From contig JAIRVP010000014.1 of NCBI GenBank assembly GCA_031253835.1, positions 1 through 64,000 of the forward strand: 64,000 bases of DNA, given 5' to 3'. A program made the position numbers and the translations under genes. Below are positions 16,793-25,799 of this stretch, in pieces; positions within the stretch are counted from its first letter, which is position 1, and the number at the start of each line of letters is the position of its first letter. This stretch comes from Burkholderia sp. Its GTDB lineage: Bacteria > Pseudomonadota > Gammaproteobacteria > Burkholderiales > Burkholderiaceae. The notes beneath the pieces were generated by a model, which saw only the letters and a program-made list of their open reading frames with translations, did not search any database and was not told the DNA's origin.

Positions 16793-18013
16793 TCAGGCCG
16801 CCGCGCGCAGCGCGGGCGTGTGGGTGTTCGACGCGAGAGTCTCCATTGCCGCGACGACGCCGCTCGCGGCAACCGGCACGCCGGCGAGCTTCAGCCCCAT
16901 CTCGCAGCCGGCGAGCGTGGCCATCAGCGTGAGGTCGTTGCAGTCGCCGAGATGGCCGATGCGGAACATCCGGCCGCGCATCTTGCCGAGCGCCTGCCCG
17001 AGCGACAGGTCGAAGCGTTCGTAGATCAGCTTGCGCACGGTGTCCGCGTCGACGCCGTCGGGCATCATCACGCCGGTCAGCACGGGGCTGTAGACGGCCG
17101 GGTCCGCGCACTGGATCTCGAGGCCCCATGCGCGCACCGCGCGGCGGGTCGCTTCCGCGAGCCGCTGGTGGCGCGCGAACACGTTGTCGAGCCCTTCGCC
17201 GAGGATCATGTCGAGCGCTTCGGCAAGCCCGTACAGCAGGTTGGTGTTCGGCGTGTACGGCCAGTAGCCGTTCCTGTTCGCCTCGATGATCTCGTGCCAG
17301 CCCCAGAACGCGCGCGGCAGCCTCGCATGCTCGCTCGCCGCGAGCGCCTTCGGCGACACCGCGTTGAAGCTGATGCCAGGCGGCAGCATCAACCCCTTCT
17401 GCGAGCCCGACACCGTCACGTCGACGCCCCATTCGTCATGGCGGTAATCGGCGGACGCGAGCCCCGAAATCGTGTCGACCATCAGCAGCGCCGGGTGGCC
17501 GGCCGCGTCGATCGCGCGGCGCACGGCGGCGATGTCCGACGTGACGCCGGTGGATGTCTCGTTGTGCACCACGCACACGGCCTTGATGTCGTGCGCGGTG
17601 TCGGCGCGCAGGCGCGCTTCGATCAGGTCGGGCTGCACGCCGCGGCGCCAGCCTTCGATGCCCGGCAGGCCGAGGAATTCGGGCTTCAGGCCGAGCGCCT
17701 CGGCCATCTTCTTCCACAGCGTCGCGAAGTGGCCGGTCTCGAACATCAGCACGGTGTCGCCGGCGCTCAGCGTGTTGGTCAGCGCGGCTTCCCATGCGCC
17801 GGTGCCGGACGCCGGATAGATGACCACCGGCTGCGTGGTCTTGAAGATCTTCTTGATGCCGGCCAGCACCTTCAGGCCGAGCGCGCCGAATTCGGGGCCA
17901 CGATGGTCGATGGTCGGGTAGCTCATCGCCCGCAGGATGCGGTCGGGCACCGGGCTCGGCCCGGGAATCTGCAGGAAGTGGCGGCCGGACGGGTGGAAGT
18001 CGAGTTGCAGCAT
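16793..18013 (-). CDS. Serine-glyoxylate aminotransferase-like, class V
   Basis: A protein of 406 residues, fold-type I PLP enzyme of aminotransferase class V. The internal aldimine lysine is in SGSQKGLMLPPG; PGPSPVPDRILRAM at the start and VDTISGLASADYR (PLP pyridine Asp) are typical of serine-glyoxylate aminotransferase. Ureidoglycine-glyoxylate aminotransferase is the main alternative, but no purine-degradation genes are nearby. First gene of a four-gene minus-strand operon. A perfect palindrome 31 bp upstream of the start is the likely GntR operator. Confidence 0.87.
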   Translation of the reverse strand: MLQLDFHPSGRHFLQIPGPSPVPDRILRAMSYPTIDHRGPEFGALGLKVLAGIKKIFKTTQPVVIYPASGTGAWEAALTNTLSAGDTVLMFETGHFATLWKKMAEALGLKPEFLGLPGIEGWRRGVQPDLIEARLRADTAHDIKAVCVVHNETSTGVTSDIAAVRRAIDAAGHPALLMVDTISGLASADYRHDEWGVDVTVSGSQKGLMLPPGISFNAVSPKALAASEHARLPRAFWGWHEIIEANRNGYWPYTPNTNLLYGLAEALDMILGEGLDNVFARHQRLAEATRRAVRAWGLEIQCADPAVYSPVLTGVMMPDGVDADTVRKLIYERFDLSLGQALGKMRGRMFRIGHLGDCNDLTLMATLAGCEMGLKLAGVPVAASGVVAAMETLASNTHTPALRAAA

Positions 18014-18043
18014 GGTCGTTCTGTCTCCTTGGTTGCATTTTGA

Positions 18044-18059
18044 ATTTTGCATGCAAAAT
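18044..18059. promoter_or_regulatory. GntR operator palindrome (ATTTTGCATGCAAAAT)
   Basis: A perfect 16-bp palindrome lies 31 bp upstream of the aminotransferase start. Its core TTGCATGCAA recurs at 18193-18202 across the start codon of the divergent gntR gene, which makes both copies good candidates for binding by that regulator. Confidence 0.75.
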
Positions 18060-18192
18060 ACTTTAGCAGAGCGATCGCGGCGGAACCAAGCGCTGATTTC
18101 GCTGAAAATGCCGGTGTTTACCCGACATTGGCGGTGTGATATTCGGGTCGGGCGAGTTGCAGTAGAATCGCGGGAAGCAAGAGGGAAGGACT

Positions 18193-18202
18193 TTGCATGC
18201 AA
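18193..18202. promoter_or_regulatory. Second GntR operator core (TTGCATGCAA)
   Basis: The 10-bp palindromic core repeats that of the larger palindrome at 18044-18059 and includes the ATG of the GntR gene (18197). Binding here would block elongation or translation start and suggests autorepression. Confidence 0.6.
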
Positions 18203-18922
18203 GATTTGAATGATCTGGAGCATGCCGGCGGCGCGCCGGCACTGCCGAAACTGGAGCGGCAACGGCTGCACGACACGGTCGTCGAGCACCTGCGCAAGTT
18301 CATCGTCGAAGGCGTGCTGACGCCCGGCATGCGGCTGAACGAGCGCGAGCTGTGCGAGACGCTCGGCATCTCGCGCACGCCGCTGCGCGAGGCGTTCAAG
18401 GTGCTGGCGTCCGAGGGGCTGCTGGTGCTGTCGCCGAACCGCGGCGCGAGCGTGTACCGGATGACCGAATCGGAGATCCGCGAGACATTCGAGCTGATGT
18501 CGGGGCTGGAGGCGTTTTCAGGCGAGCTGGCCTGCGAGCGCATCACGCCGGCCGAGCTCGCGGAGATCAAGGCGCTGCACTATTCGATGCTCGCGTGCCG
18601 GATGCAGAACGACCTGCCCGGCTACTACAGCCGCAACCAGGAAATCCACGACCGCATCAACGAGGCCGCGCGCAACTCGGCGCTGCGCGGTACGTACCAG
18701 GCGATCAACCGGCGGATCATGTCGATGCGGTTCCGCTCGAACCAGCACGTCGAGAAGTGGGATCGCGCGGTGCACGATCACGAGGAGATGATCAAGGCGC
18801 TGGAAGCGCGCGACGGCAAGGCGCTCGCGGCGATCCTGCGGCGGCACTTGCTGGAGAAGCGCGACGCGGTGTTGCTGCTGCAAGGGGAGGCGGCGGGTCA
18901 CGCCGGCCAGGCCCCGGCGTAA
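18197..18922 (+). CDS. GntR-family regulator, FadR/FCD subfamily
   Basis: A protein of 241 residues. The N-terminal winged helix (about 20-90) contains LNERELCETLGISRTPLREA and the FCD all-helical effector domain fills the rest. FCD regulators bind small carboxylic acids. It is divergent from the aminotransferase operon, and the two share the TTGCATGCAA motif, so it most likely represses that operon and itself. GAGGGAAGGA at 18181-18190 is the Shine-Dalgarno region for ATG 18197. Confidence 0.92.
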   Translation: MQDLNDLEHAGGAPALPKLERQRLHDTVVEHLRKFIVEGVLTPGMRLNERELCETLGISRTPLREAFKVLASEGLLVLSPNRGASVYRMTESEIRETFELMSGLEAFSGELACERITPAELAEIKALHYSMLACRMQNDLPGYYSRNQEIHDRINEAARNSALRGTYQAINRRIMSMRFRSNQHVEKWDRAVHDHEEMIKALEARDGKALAAILRRHLLEKRDAVLLLQGEAAGHAGQAPA

Positions 18923-19027
18923 TGCCCCGGCGGTTCAGGTGACGAGCGGCGCACCGGGGCGCCGCCGGCAGCGTTGCATCGCATGCGACGACCGCTGTCG
19001 AATCGATGCCGCTGCGCGCACTGCCCG

Positions 19028-19055
19028 AAGCGGGCGGTCTCGACAGGCCGCTTTT
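19028..19055 (+). terminator. Weak terminator-like hairpin
   Basis: AAGCGG (19028-19033) pairs with CCGCTT (19048-19053), followed by only a short TT. It lies about 105 bp after the gntR stop and just before the promoter of the M48 peptidase gene. The stem is short and the T-run poor, so this is a tentative call. Confidence 0.3.
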
Positions 19056-19061
19056 CAACAG

Positions 19062-19089
19062 TTGCGGTGACGTATTCCGTCGGTAGAAT
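19062..19089 (+). promoter_or_regulatory. Sigma70-type promoter of the M48/helicase operon
   Basis: TTGCGG at 19062-19067 and TAGAAT at 19084-19089 are separated by 16 bp. Transcription would start near 19096, giving a short leader with GGAG at 19105-19108 ahead of ATG 19117. The two-gene locus thus has its own promoter, independent of gntR. Confidence 0.65.
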
Positions 19090-19116
19090 CGGCACTTCCC
19101 AACCGGAGTGCCTCGC

Positions 19117-20313
19117 ATGGACTCTCACGCCCCGAATCGCGGCGCGCTGGCGCCTCTCGCGTACCACGAAGCCGTGGCGGACCATTTGCGCCGGCACGAG
19201 CCGGACGTCTGGCGCTGGACCGGCGATCGCACGACGCATGCCGAACAGCTCGAATCGCTGCGCGCATCGTTGCTGCGCGAAACCTACCGGATCGACGCCG
19301 ACGCACACGGCGATGTCCATGCCGCGCTGGCGCTGGCGATGGAGCGACTCGGGATCGTCGGCGTGCCGACCACGCTCTATCAGTCGCCGGGCACCCAGAT
19401 GAATGCATCGCTCGTTTTCGTACCGGGCGAGATCCATATCCTGTTGCAGGGCCCCGTGCTGGAGCGGCTGGCGCCGCCGGAGCTGCTGGCGATCCTCGGG
19501 CACGAGCTTGCGCATTATGTGCTGTGGTCGCTCGACGACGGCCGGTTCCTCACGGCGGACCGGATCCTCAACGACGCGGTGGCCGCTCCCGGCGGAGCCG
19601 ACAGTCATCGCGAGACGTTTCGGCGTTACGCGTTGCACACCGAACTCTTTGCCGATCGGGGCGGCGCATTGGCGGCCGGCGCGGTGGCGCCTGCCGTTTC
19701 GACACTCGTGAAGGTGCAGACGGGCATCAGCACGGTGGATGCCGCGGCCTATCTGCGTCAGGCCGCCGAGATCGAATCGAACGAAGCGGGTGCCAGCGCC
19801 GCGTTGAGCCACCCCGAGACTTTCATCCGTGCCCGTGCGCTTGCGTTGTGGTGGGACGGCGAGGTGAGCCTCGACGACTGGATCGACGCGCGCCTGCACG
19901 GTCCGCTTTCGCTGGAGCGGCTCGACATGCTGAGCCAGGCGCGTCTGCAGGCACTGACGCGCGGGTTCGTCGCACATTACCTCGATGGCGCGTCGCTGGC
20001 CAGCGACGCCGTGCTGGCCCAGGTACGCATGCTGTTTCCGGACTGGCGTGACGACGAACCCGTCGCCGGCCCGGACGCACTCGAGGCGGCAGGCATCGAC
20101 GACAGCGTGCGCAGCTACCTGAACGCACTGATGATGGATCTTGCACTGGCGGACCCCGATCAGCGCGACGTGGCGTTGCTGCGCGCCGGGCAGGTCGCGC
20201 GGGCGCTCGGCAGCCTCGATGCGCTGCAGCTCAACCTCCGGCGCGACGCGGGCCTCGGCAAGCGCGATCTCGAACGCTACAAGCGGCAACTGGCAGAGGA
20301 GAAGGACGCATGA
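19117..20313 (+). CDS. M48-like zinc metallopeptidase
   Basis: A protein of 398 residues. The zinc site is HELAH at 129-133, with the third ligand likely Glu176 in HTELFADRGG, the pattern of M48 peptidases. No signal peptide or strong membrane segment is visible, so unlike HtpX or BepA it looks cytoplasmic. The C-terminal half (about 210-398) is helical and unassigned. Its stop overlaps the ATG of the next gene by 4 bp (ATGA), indicating translational coupling with the giant helicase protein. ATG 19117 follows GGAG with good spacing. The target of the protease is unknown. Confidence 0.85.
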   Translation: MDSHAPNRGALAPLAYHEAVADHLRRHEPDVWRWTGDRTTHAEQLESLRASLLRETYRIDADAHGDVHAALALAMERLGIVGVPTTLYQSPGTQMNASLVFVPGEIHILLQGPVLERLAPPELLAILGHELAHYVLWSLDDGRFLTADRILNDAVAAPGGADSHRETFRRYALHTELFADRGGALAAGAVAPAVSTLVKVQTGISTVDAAAYLRQAAEIESNEAGASAALSHPETFIRARALALWWDGEVSLDDWIDARLHGPLSLERLDMLSQARLQALTRGFVAHYLDGASLASDAVLAQVRMLFPDWRDDEPVAGPDALEAAGIDDSVRSYLNALMMDLALADPDQRDVALLRAGQVARALGSLDALQLNLRRDAGLGKRDLERYKRQLAEEKDA

Positions 20314-23300
20314 ACGACAGGATCGCCGACGGTGCGCCGCGCACGCTGCGGACGCTGATTGCCGCGCAGGCCGGCGCGGCATTGCCGACCGACGACGTGC
20401 TCGTGCTGGTGCTGCCGCTGCTCGGGCAGGTTGCGCAACTGCATGCGCAGGGCAAGGTGGCGGCGCTCGATGCGGACAGCATCGTGATCGACGAAGGGGG
20501 CGGGCTGGCGCTGCGGCGCCCCGACGGCGAAACGCCGCAAATGGATGTCGGCGCCGTGCATCGCGTGCAGCCGCACCCTGCGTCGGGCCTGAACATCGTC
20601 GGCGCGCTGCAACTGGACCACACGCCCGACGGCCACCACAACCAGACCGATCTTGCATTGCAGCTCGACGCAGCGGCGCCGGTCGAGCGTCCCGTCTATT
20701 TGCCCGGGTACGCGAGCTGGGAACGATCGATCGGCCATCACGACGAGATCACCGACGTCTTCGTGCTGGGGATGGTGCTGGCGAGCGTCGCATGCGGGCT
20801 GAACTTCGAAACCGAGAGCGACCTGCGCGCGTTCGTCACGCATCGGCGCAATCTGTTCGTGCTTCACGAACGGTTGCATCCGATCGTTGCGGCAGCGATC
20901 GTCGAGATGACGGAGGTGAACCGTCATGACCGCGCGACCGACGTGGCGGCGCTCGCGATGCGCCTGCGTACCTGGCGCGAGCAGCCGCTCGGGCTGGACG
21001 TCGAGCGTGCGCTGGCCGGGGCGACAGGCGCCGCGTCGCGCCGCGGTGCCGTGCTGACGCACCTTCGCGACCGGTTGTTCGATCTGTCGCGCCGCAACCG
21101 GCTGCTGCATTTCCGTCCGACCGCGGCGACCGTCAACCTGACCGTGGCCAGCGTGCCGCTGATGCTGCAGATCGAAAGCGTGCGTCCGGAGCACATCTGC
21201 ACGTGGGGCGGACCGTTCGCGGCCGACCTCGTGGCCGGCAAGGCCGTGCCGTTGCAGCAATGGCTGCGGTTCGACGATCAGCCGTACCTGCCCGCGTCGC
21301 TGGACCGGCTGATTGCCGATACGCGCCGCGAACGGGCCGAATTCGGCTTCAGCAACCTGCGTCTCGTGGTCGCGTTCCTGCGCTGGCATAACCTGAAGGA
21401 AGCCCCCGACGAGCGCATCGTGTCGCCGCTGCTCTGGCTGCCGGTCGAACTCGTCAAGCGCAAGGGCGTGCGCGATCAGTACGTGATCCAGTGCACCGGC
21501 GGCGACGCCGAATTCAATCCGGTGCTGCGGCACCACCTGAGCCAGCTCTACGACATCCGGCTGCCCGAGACGGTCGACCTCGGCAAGATCACGCTGGCCG
21601 AGATTCATGCGGATATCCTGGCGCAGATCCGGCGTTCCGAACCGTCGGTCGAGCTCCGGCTCGTCGACAAGGCGTCCGTTCGGCTGGTACGCCAGAAGGC
21701 GCTGCAGCGCATGCAGCAATACCGGCGGCGCAAGCCCGCGGCCCGTGCAGGCGATTCGCACGGCAGCCGGCTGCCGTCGTTCAGCTATGCGCAGGACGAC
21801 TACCGGCCGCTCGGCCGCGCGCTGTTCGAGGCATGGGTGCGGCCGAGCGAACTGCCGCAACGTTTCGAGGCCGGCGCCGCGCCGGGCGCCAGCCTGCGTC
21901 GGCCGCAGATGGCCGACGTTGCGGCGGAGGCCGTCGACGAGCGGCAGGGTTACGTGCTGCAGGAATCGGAGGGGCATCGCTACGCGTGGGATCTCGATCT
22001 GACGCAGGTCACGCTGGCCAATTTCAACTACAGGAAGATGTCGCTGGTGCGCGACTACGCGCAGCTGCTCGACGAGACCGGTGCGAATCCCGCATTCGAC
22101 AGGGTGTTCTCGATCGAGCCGCGCGAGGTGGAAACGTCCGCGGCTGCCCCGCTGCCGGCAGGCGAACAATGGAACGTGGTGGCTTCCGATGCGACCCAGA
22201 ATGCATCGGTGAGCCTGGCTCGCAGCCAGCGCAGCTTCATCATTCAGGGGCCGCCCGGCACCGGCAAGTCGCAGACCATCACCAACCTCATCGCGGATTA
22301 CGCGGGGCGCGGCAAGCGTGTGCTGTTCGTGTGCGAAAAGCGCGCGGCGCTGGACGTGGTGTTTCACCGGCTCAAGCAAAGTGGGCTGGACGCGTTGTGT
22401 TGCCTCATCCACGACTCGCAGACCGACAAGAAGGCGTTCATCGCCGATCTGAAGACCTGCTATGAGCGGTGGATTGCCCAATCGCACGATAGCGAAGCGC
22501 TGCACGCACGGCGGGCGGCGCTGATCGATGCGCTCGACGTGCAGCAGCAACGCATCGATGCATTTGAAGCGGCGATGGCGGCGGCGCCCGATGCGCTGGG
22601 TGCCAGCGTGCGTACCCTGCTGCGCCGGCTGGCCGCGCTGCCGGTGGCGCCGGACGTCGGCTTCGCGTGGCGGGAGCGCTTGCCGGCGCTGGCCGCGTGG
22701 GACCGGCACGGCGAGCTGACCCAGCGCGTGCATCGCGCGATGCGCGAGCGGTTCGGCGCGAACAGCCTGGCATCGCAACCCTTCGCGCGGCTCTCGGCGG
22801 CGTTGCTGGCCGACGAGCGGGCATTCGGGCGGGCCGAGCAGCTGTGCCAGGATGCGGACGCGCTGTTCGACGCGCTCGATCCGGTGCTCGACAGTACGGT
22901 GGCGTCCATCGGACACGATACGGCGCTGTCGCGTGCATGCGCGATCGCTGGCGACTGCCAGTGGCTGATCGATACCGGCCTTGCCGCGCATCTCGACGTG
23001 CTCGATCCGGCGTCGTCCGCGCAGATGGCATTGCGAGAGGTCCGCGACGCATTGTCCGCGCACGCGGACGCGCTGACGGCCGCGCAGGCCGCCACCGTGC
23101 ACTGGCGAGACAAGCTGTCGCCGGGCGATACCGCGTCCGCGCTCGCGCTTGCGCGCCGGTTCGAGACGTCGGCGATGCGGTGGCTGCAGCCGGCATGGTG
23201 GCGGCTGCGTGGCGAGCTCCGGCGTCGCTACGACTTCGCGCAGCATGCGGTGCATCCCGGCTACGTCAAGGTGCTGGAGCAGCTTGCCGCCGAGCAGGCT

Positions 23301-25799
23301 GCGGCAGTTGCGCTCGACGCAACCGATGTCGACTGCCGCAAGCGCTACGGCGTGAGCGAAATGGGCGCGTTCCTGCGCGCGCTGTCCGAGCTGGAGGCAC
23401 GCCTGGCCGCGGACGGCGATCTGCGCGAACGGATCGCGCATCTGCGTCAGGCAGTCGATCCGCTTGCCGCCGCGCGTATCGATGCCGGCGCGCGCGACGC
23501 GCTCGACAAGCTCGCGCGCCGCGTCCGCGACAACCTGGTCATGGACGACGACGCGTCGTTGGCCGATATCGCCGAAGCGCTGCGCGACCTTCGCGAGGGG
23601 CTGGACGACCTGCCGGACTTGCTGCCGCTGCTGCGAGCGGTGCACGCGGCCGATCCCGCATATGCCGCGACGCTGCAGTCCGTTGACCTCGCGCCAGCGG
23701 AACTGGAGGCGCTGATTGCCGACGAGGCGTTGCGCCGGCTGGAGCGCGAGAATCCGGTGCTCGCGCGATTCGGCGGCGCGGCGCTCGCGCAGGCTGCGCG
23801 CGCTGCTGCCCGGATCCAGCGCGAATTGCTGGCCGTGAATGCGCAGGTCGTGAGCGCGACGTTGCATCGGCAGTTTGCCGAGCACGTGCGCCAGTCCTCG
23901 CTGTCGGCCACGCAACTCGATGCCGACGGCAAGACCTTCAAGAAGCGCTATGCAACCGGCCGGCGCGAGCTCGAACACGAATTCGGCAAGAGCATGCGCC
24001 ACCGTTCGATTCGCGATCTCGCCGACGACGAAACGGGCATGGTCGTCAACGACCTGAAGCCGATCTGGCTGATGAGTCCGCTATCGGTATCCGACACGCT
24101 GCCGCTGTCGCCTGACCTGTTCGACGTGGTGATCTTCGACGAGGCCAGCCAGATTCCCACCGAGGAATCCGTGCCGGCGCTCAGCCGGGCCCGCCAGGTC
24201 GTGGTGGTCGGCGACGAGATGCAGCTGCCGCCCACGAGCTTTTTCTCGGCAGCGGGCACGGAAGGCGAGGACGAGATCGTGATCGAGGAGGAGGGCGAGC
24301 GCATCGCCATCAATCTCGACTCCGACAGCCTGTTGAACCAGGCGGCGCGCAATCTGCCCGCGACGCTTCTGGCGTGGCACTACCGCAGCCGGCACGAAGC
24401 GTTGATCAGCTTCTCCAATGCGGCGTTCTACGACGGTCGTCTCGTCACGATTCCCGATCGCGTGCTGGAGCGTGCCGACGAGGAGGCGCGATCGGTGCGA
24501 TCGAGCCAGGACGATGCCGGCATCGTGGGCGCCGATGCGCTGCTTGCGCGACCGATCAGTTTCCACCGGCTCGACGACGGCGTATACGTCGAGCGCAGCA
24601 ACGCGCCCGAAGCGCGCTATATCGCGTCGCTCGTGCGCGAGATGCTGCGTCGCGAGACGGGCCTGAGCGTGGGCATCGTCGCGTTTTCCGAGGCGCAGCA
24701 GAGCGCGATCGAAGCCGCGCTGGAGGCGCTGGCGGCCGAAGATGCCGATTTTGCCGCGCGGCTGGAGCGCGAGTACGTACGCGAGGACGACGACCAGTTC
24801 AACGGCCTGTTCGTCAAGAACCTGGAAAACGTCCAGGGCGACGAGCGCGATGTGATCATCCTCAGCATCTGCTACGCACCGGGGCCCGACGGCAGGATGC
24901 TGATGAATTTCGGGCCGATCAACCAGCGTGGCGGCGAGAAGCGTCTGAATGTCATCTTCAGCCGGGCAAGGCACCGGATGGCCGTGGTCTCGACGATCCA
25001 GGCCGACGCGATCACCAACGTGCACAACGACGGCGCGGCCGCGCTGCGGGCATTCCTGCAATTTGCGCAGGCCAGCGCCACAGGCCAGTTCGATCGGGCG
25101 CAGGCCGTGCTCGGTGCGCTGAACCAGGGCGCGCGCGATGCGTTCGCGCGGCGGACATCGTCCGACGCCATTCGCGACGCACTGGCCGGAGCGCTGCGCG
25201 CACGCGGCCATCAGGTCGATGTCGACGTCGGCCGTTCGCAATTTCGCTGCGACCTGGCGATCATCGATTCGTCGAAGCGGGACTATGCGCTCGCCATCCT
25301 GCTCGACAACCCGGCCAATGCCGTGGCCGATACGGCGGAGCGCTACGTATTTCGCCCCGGCATCCTGCGCGGCTTCGGCTGGCGCGTGCTCGACATCCCG
25401 GGGAAAGACTGGCTGGATGATTCGACTGCGGTGCTGGCACGCATCGAGGCGATGCTCGCGGATGGCGACGATCGAGCGCTCGACCAGGAAATCGAATTGC
25501 CGGTGCCAGCCGTTCAGACGCTCGCGCAGGTGCCGGCAGGGGCAGAAAAGGAAGCCGTCGTGGCAGCCGATGCCCAGACGGAATGGGTGCGATCGCTGCG
25601 ATTCGAGCAAGGCACCTCCAGCAAGTTCTGGCGCGCCAGCCTGCGAGGTACGGAGTTGAGCGTGACCTACGGTCGTATCGGGTCGAACGGGCAAGCCAAC
25701 CTGAAGCAGTTCGAAACCGTCGAACGTGCGCGGCGCGAGATGGACAAGCTGGTAGCGGAGAAACTGCGCAAGGGCTATGTCGAAGACCCGGCCGCGTGA
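20310..25799 (+). CDS. Pseudokinase-like / DUF4011-SF1 helicase / Vsr-like / WGR protein
   Basis: A single 1829-residue protein. Residues 1-230 resemble a kinase C-lobe without catalytic residues (LLGQVAQLHAQGKVAALDAD where HRD is expected; DVFVLGMVLASVACG). DUF4011 follows (about 240-600, with LFDLSRRNRLLHFRP). The SF1 helicase core has Walker A GPPGTGKS (647-654), Walker B FDEAS (1276-1280), VVGDEMQLPPTSFF, HYRSRHE and RLNVIFSRARHR. Residues of about 1613-1720 match the Vsr/DUF559-like end of such helicases, but the usual IECDG glutamate reads ILLDN. A WGR domain ends the protein (Trp1774, YGRIG 1787-1791). Coupled to the M48 peptidase. COG1112 helicases with kinase parts occur in Mokosh defence systems; that role is inferred here. 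Confidence 0.88.
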   Translation: MNDRIADGAPRTLRTLIAAQAGAALPTDDVLVLVLPLLGQVAQLHAQGKVAALDADSIVIDEGGGLALRRPDGETPQMDVGAVHRVQPHPASGLNIVGALQLDHTPDGHHNQTDLALQLDAAAPVERPVYLPGYASWERSIGHHDEITDVFVLGMVLASVACGLNFETESDLRAFVTHRRNLFVLHERLHPIVAAAIVEMTEVNRHDRATDVAALAMRLRTWREQPLGLDVERALAGATGAASRRGAVLTHLRDRLFDLSRRNRLLHFRPTAATVNLTVASVPLMLQIESVRPEHICTWGGPFAADLVAGKAVPLQQWLRFDDQPYLPASLDRLIADTRRERAEFGFSNLRLVVAFLRWHNLKEAPDERIVSPLLWLPVELVKRKGVRDQYVIQCTGGDAEFNPVLRHHLSQLYDIRLPETVDLGKITLAEIHADILAQIRRSEPSVELRLVDKASVRLVRQKALQRMQQYRRRKPAARAGDSHGSRLPSFSYAQDDYRPLGRALFEAWVRPSELPQRFEAGAAPGASLRRPQMADVAAEAVDERQGYVLQESEGHRYAWDLDLTQVTLANFNYRKMSLVRDYAQLLDETGANPAFDRVFSIEPREVETSAAAPLPAGEQWNVVASDATQNASVSLARSQRSFIIQGPPGTGKSQTITNLIADYAGRGKRVLFVCEKRAALDVVFHRLKQSGLDALCCLIHDSQTDKKAFIADLKTCYERWIAQSHDSEALHARRAALIDALDVQQQRIDAFEAAMAAAPDALGASVRTLLRRLAALPVAPDVGFAWRERLPALAAWDRHGELTQRVHRAMRERFGANSLASQPFARLSAALLADERAFGRAEQLCQDADALFDALDPVLDSTVASIGHDTALSRACAIAGDCQWLIDTGLAAHLDVLDPASSAQMALREVRDALSAHADALTAAQAATVHWRDKLSPGDTASALALARRFETSAMRWLQPAWWRLRGELRRRYDFAQHAVHPGYVKVLEQLAAEQAAAVALDATDVDCRKRYGVSEMGAFLRALSELEARLAADGDLRERIAHLRQAVDPLAAARIDAGARDALDKLARRVRDNLVMDDDASLADIAEALRDLREGLDDLPDLLPLLRAVHAADPAYAATLQSVDLAPAELEALIADEALRRLERENPVLARFGGAALAQAARAAARIQRELLAVNAQVVSATLHRQFAEHVRQSSLSATQLDADGKTFKKRYATGRRELEHEFGKSMRHRSIRDLADDETGMVVNDLKPIWLMSPLSVSDTLPLSPDLFDVVIFDEASQIPTEESVPALSRARQVVVVGDEMQLPPTSFFSAAGTEGEDEIVIEEEGERIAINLDSDSLLNQAARNLPATLLAWHYRSRHEALISFSNAAFYDGRLVTIPDRVLERADEEARSVRSSQDDAGIVGADALLARPISFHRLDDGVYVERSNAPEARYIASLVREMLRRETGLSVGIVAFSEAQQSAIEAALEALAAEDADFAARLEREYVREDDDQFNGLFVKNLENVQGDERDVIILSICYAPGPDGRMLMNFGPINQRGGEKRLNVIFSRARHRMAVVSTIQADAITNVHNDGAAALRAFLQFAQASATGQFDRAQAVLGALNQGARDAFARRTSSDAIRDALAGALRARGHQVDVDVGRSQFRCDLAIIDSSKRDYALAILLDNPANAVADTAERYVFRPGILRGFGWRVLDIPGKDWLDDSTAVLARIEAMLADGDDRALDQEIELPVPAVQTLAQVPAGAEKEAVVAADAQTEWVRSLRFEQGTSSKFWRASLRGTELSVTYGRIGSNGQANLKQFETVERARREMDKLVAEKLRKGYVEDPAA

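Noticed and set aside
15326..18043. 905-codon plus-strand frame over the MFS and aminotransferase genes
   Set aside because: Shadow frame; Arg/His-rich with no recognisable domain, while the opposite strand encodes the real genes.
20277..24002. Long open frame of 1241 codons on the minus strand opposite the helicase gene
   Set aside because: It is a GC-bias shadow: Arg/His/Gln-rich translation, no family resemblance, and the plus strand carries clear helicase motifs.
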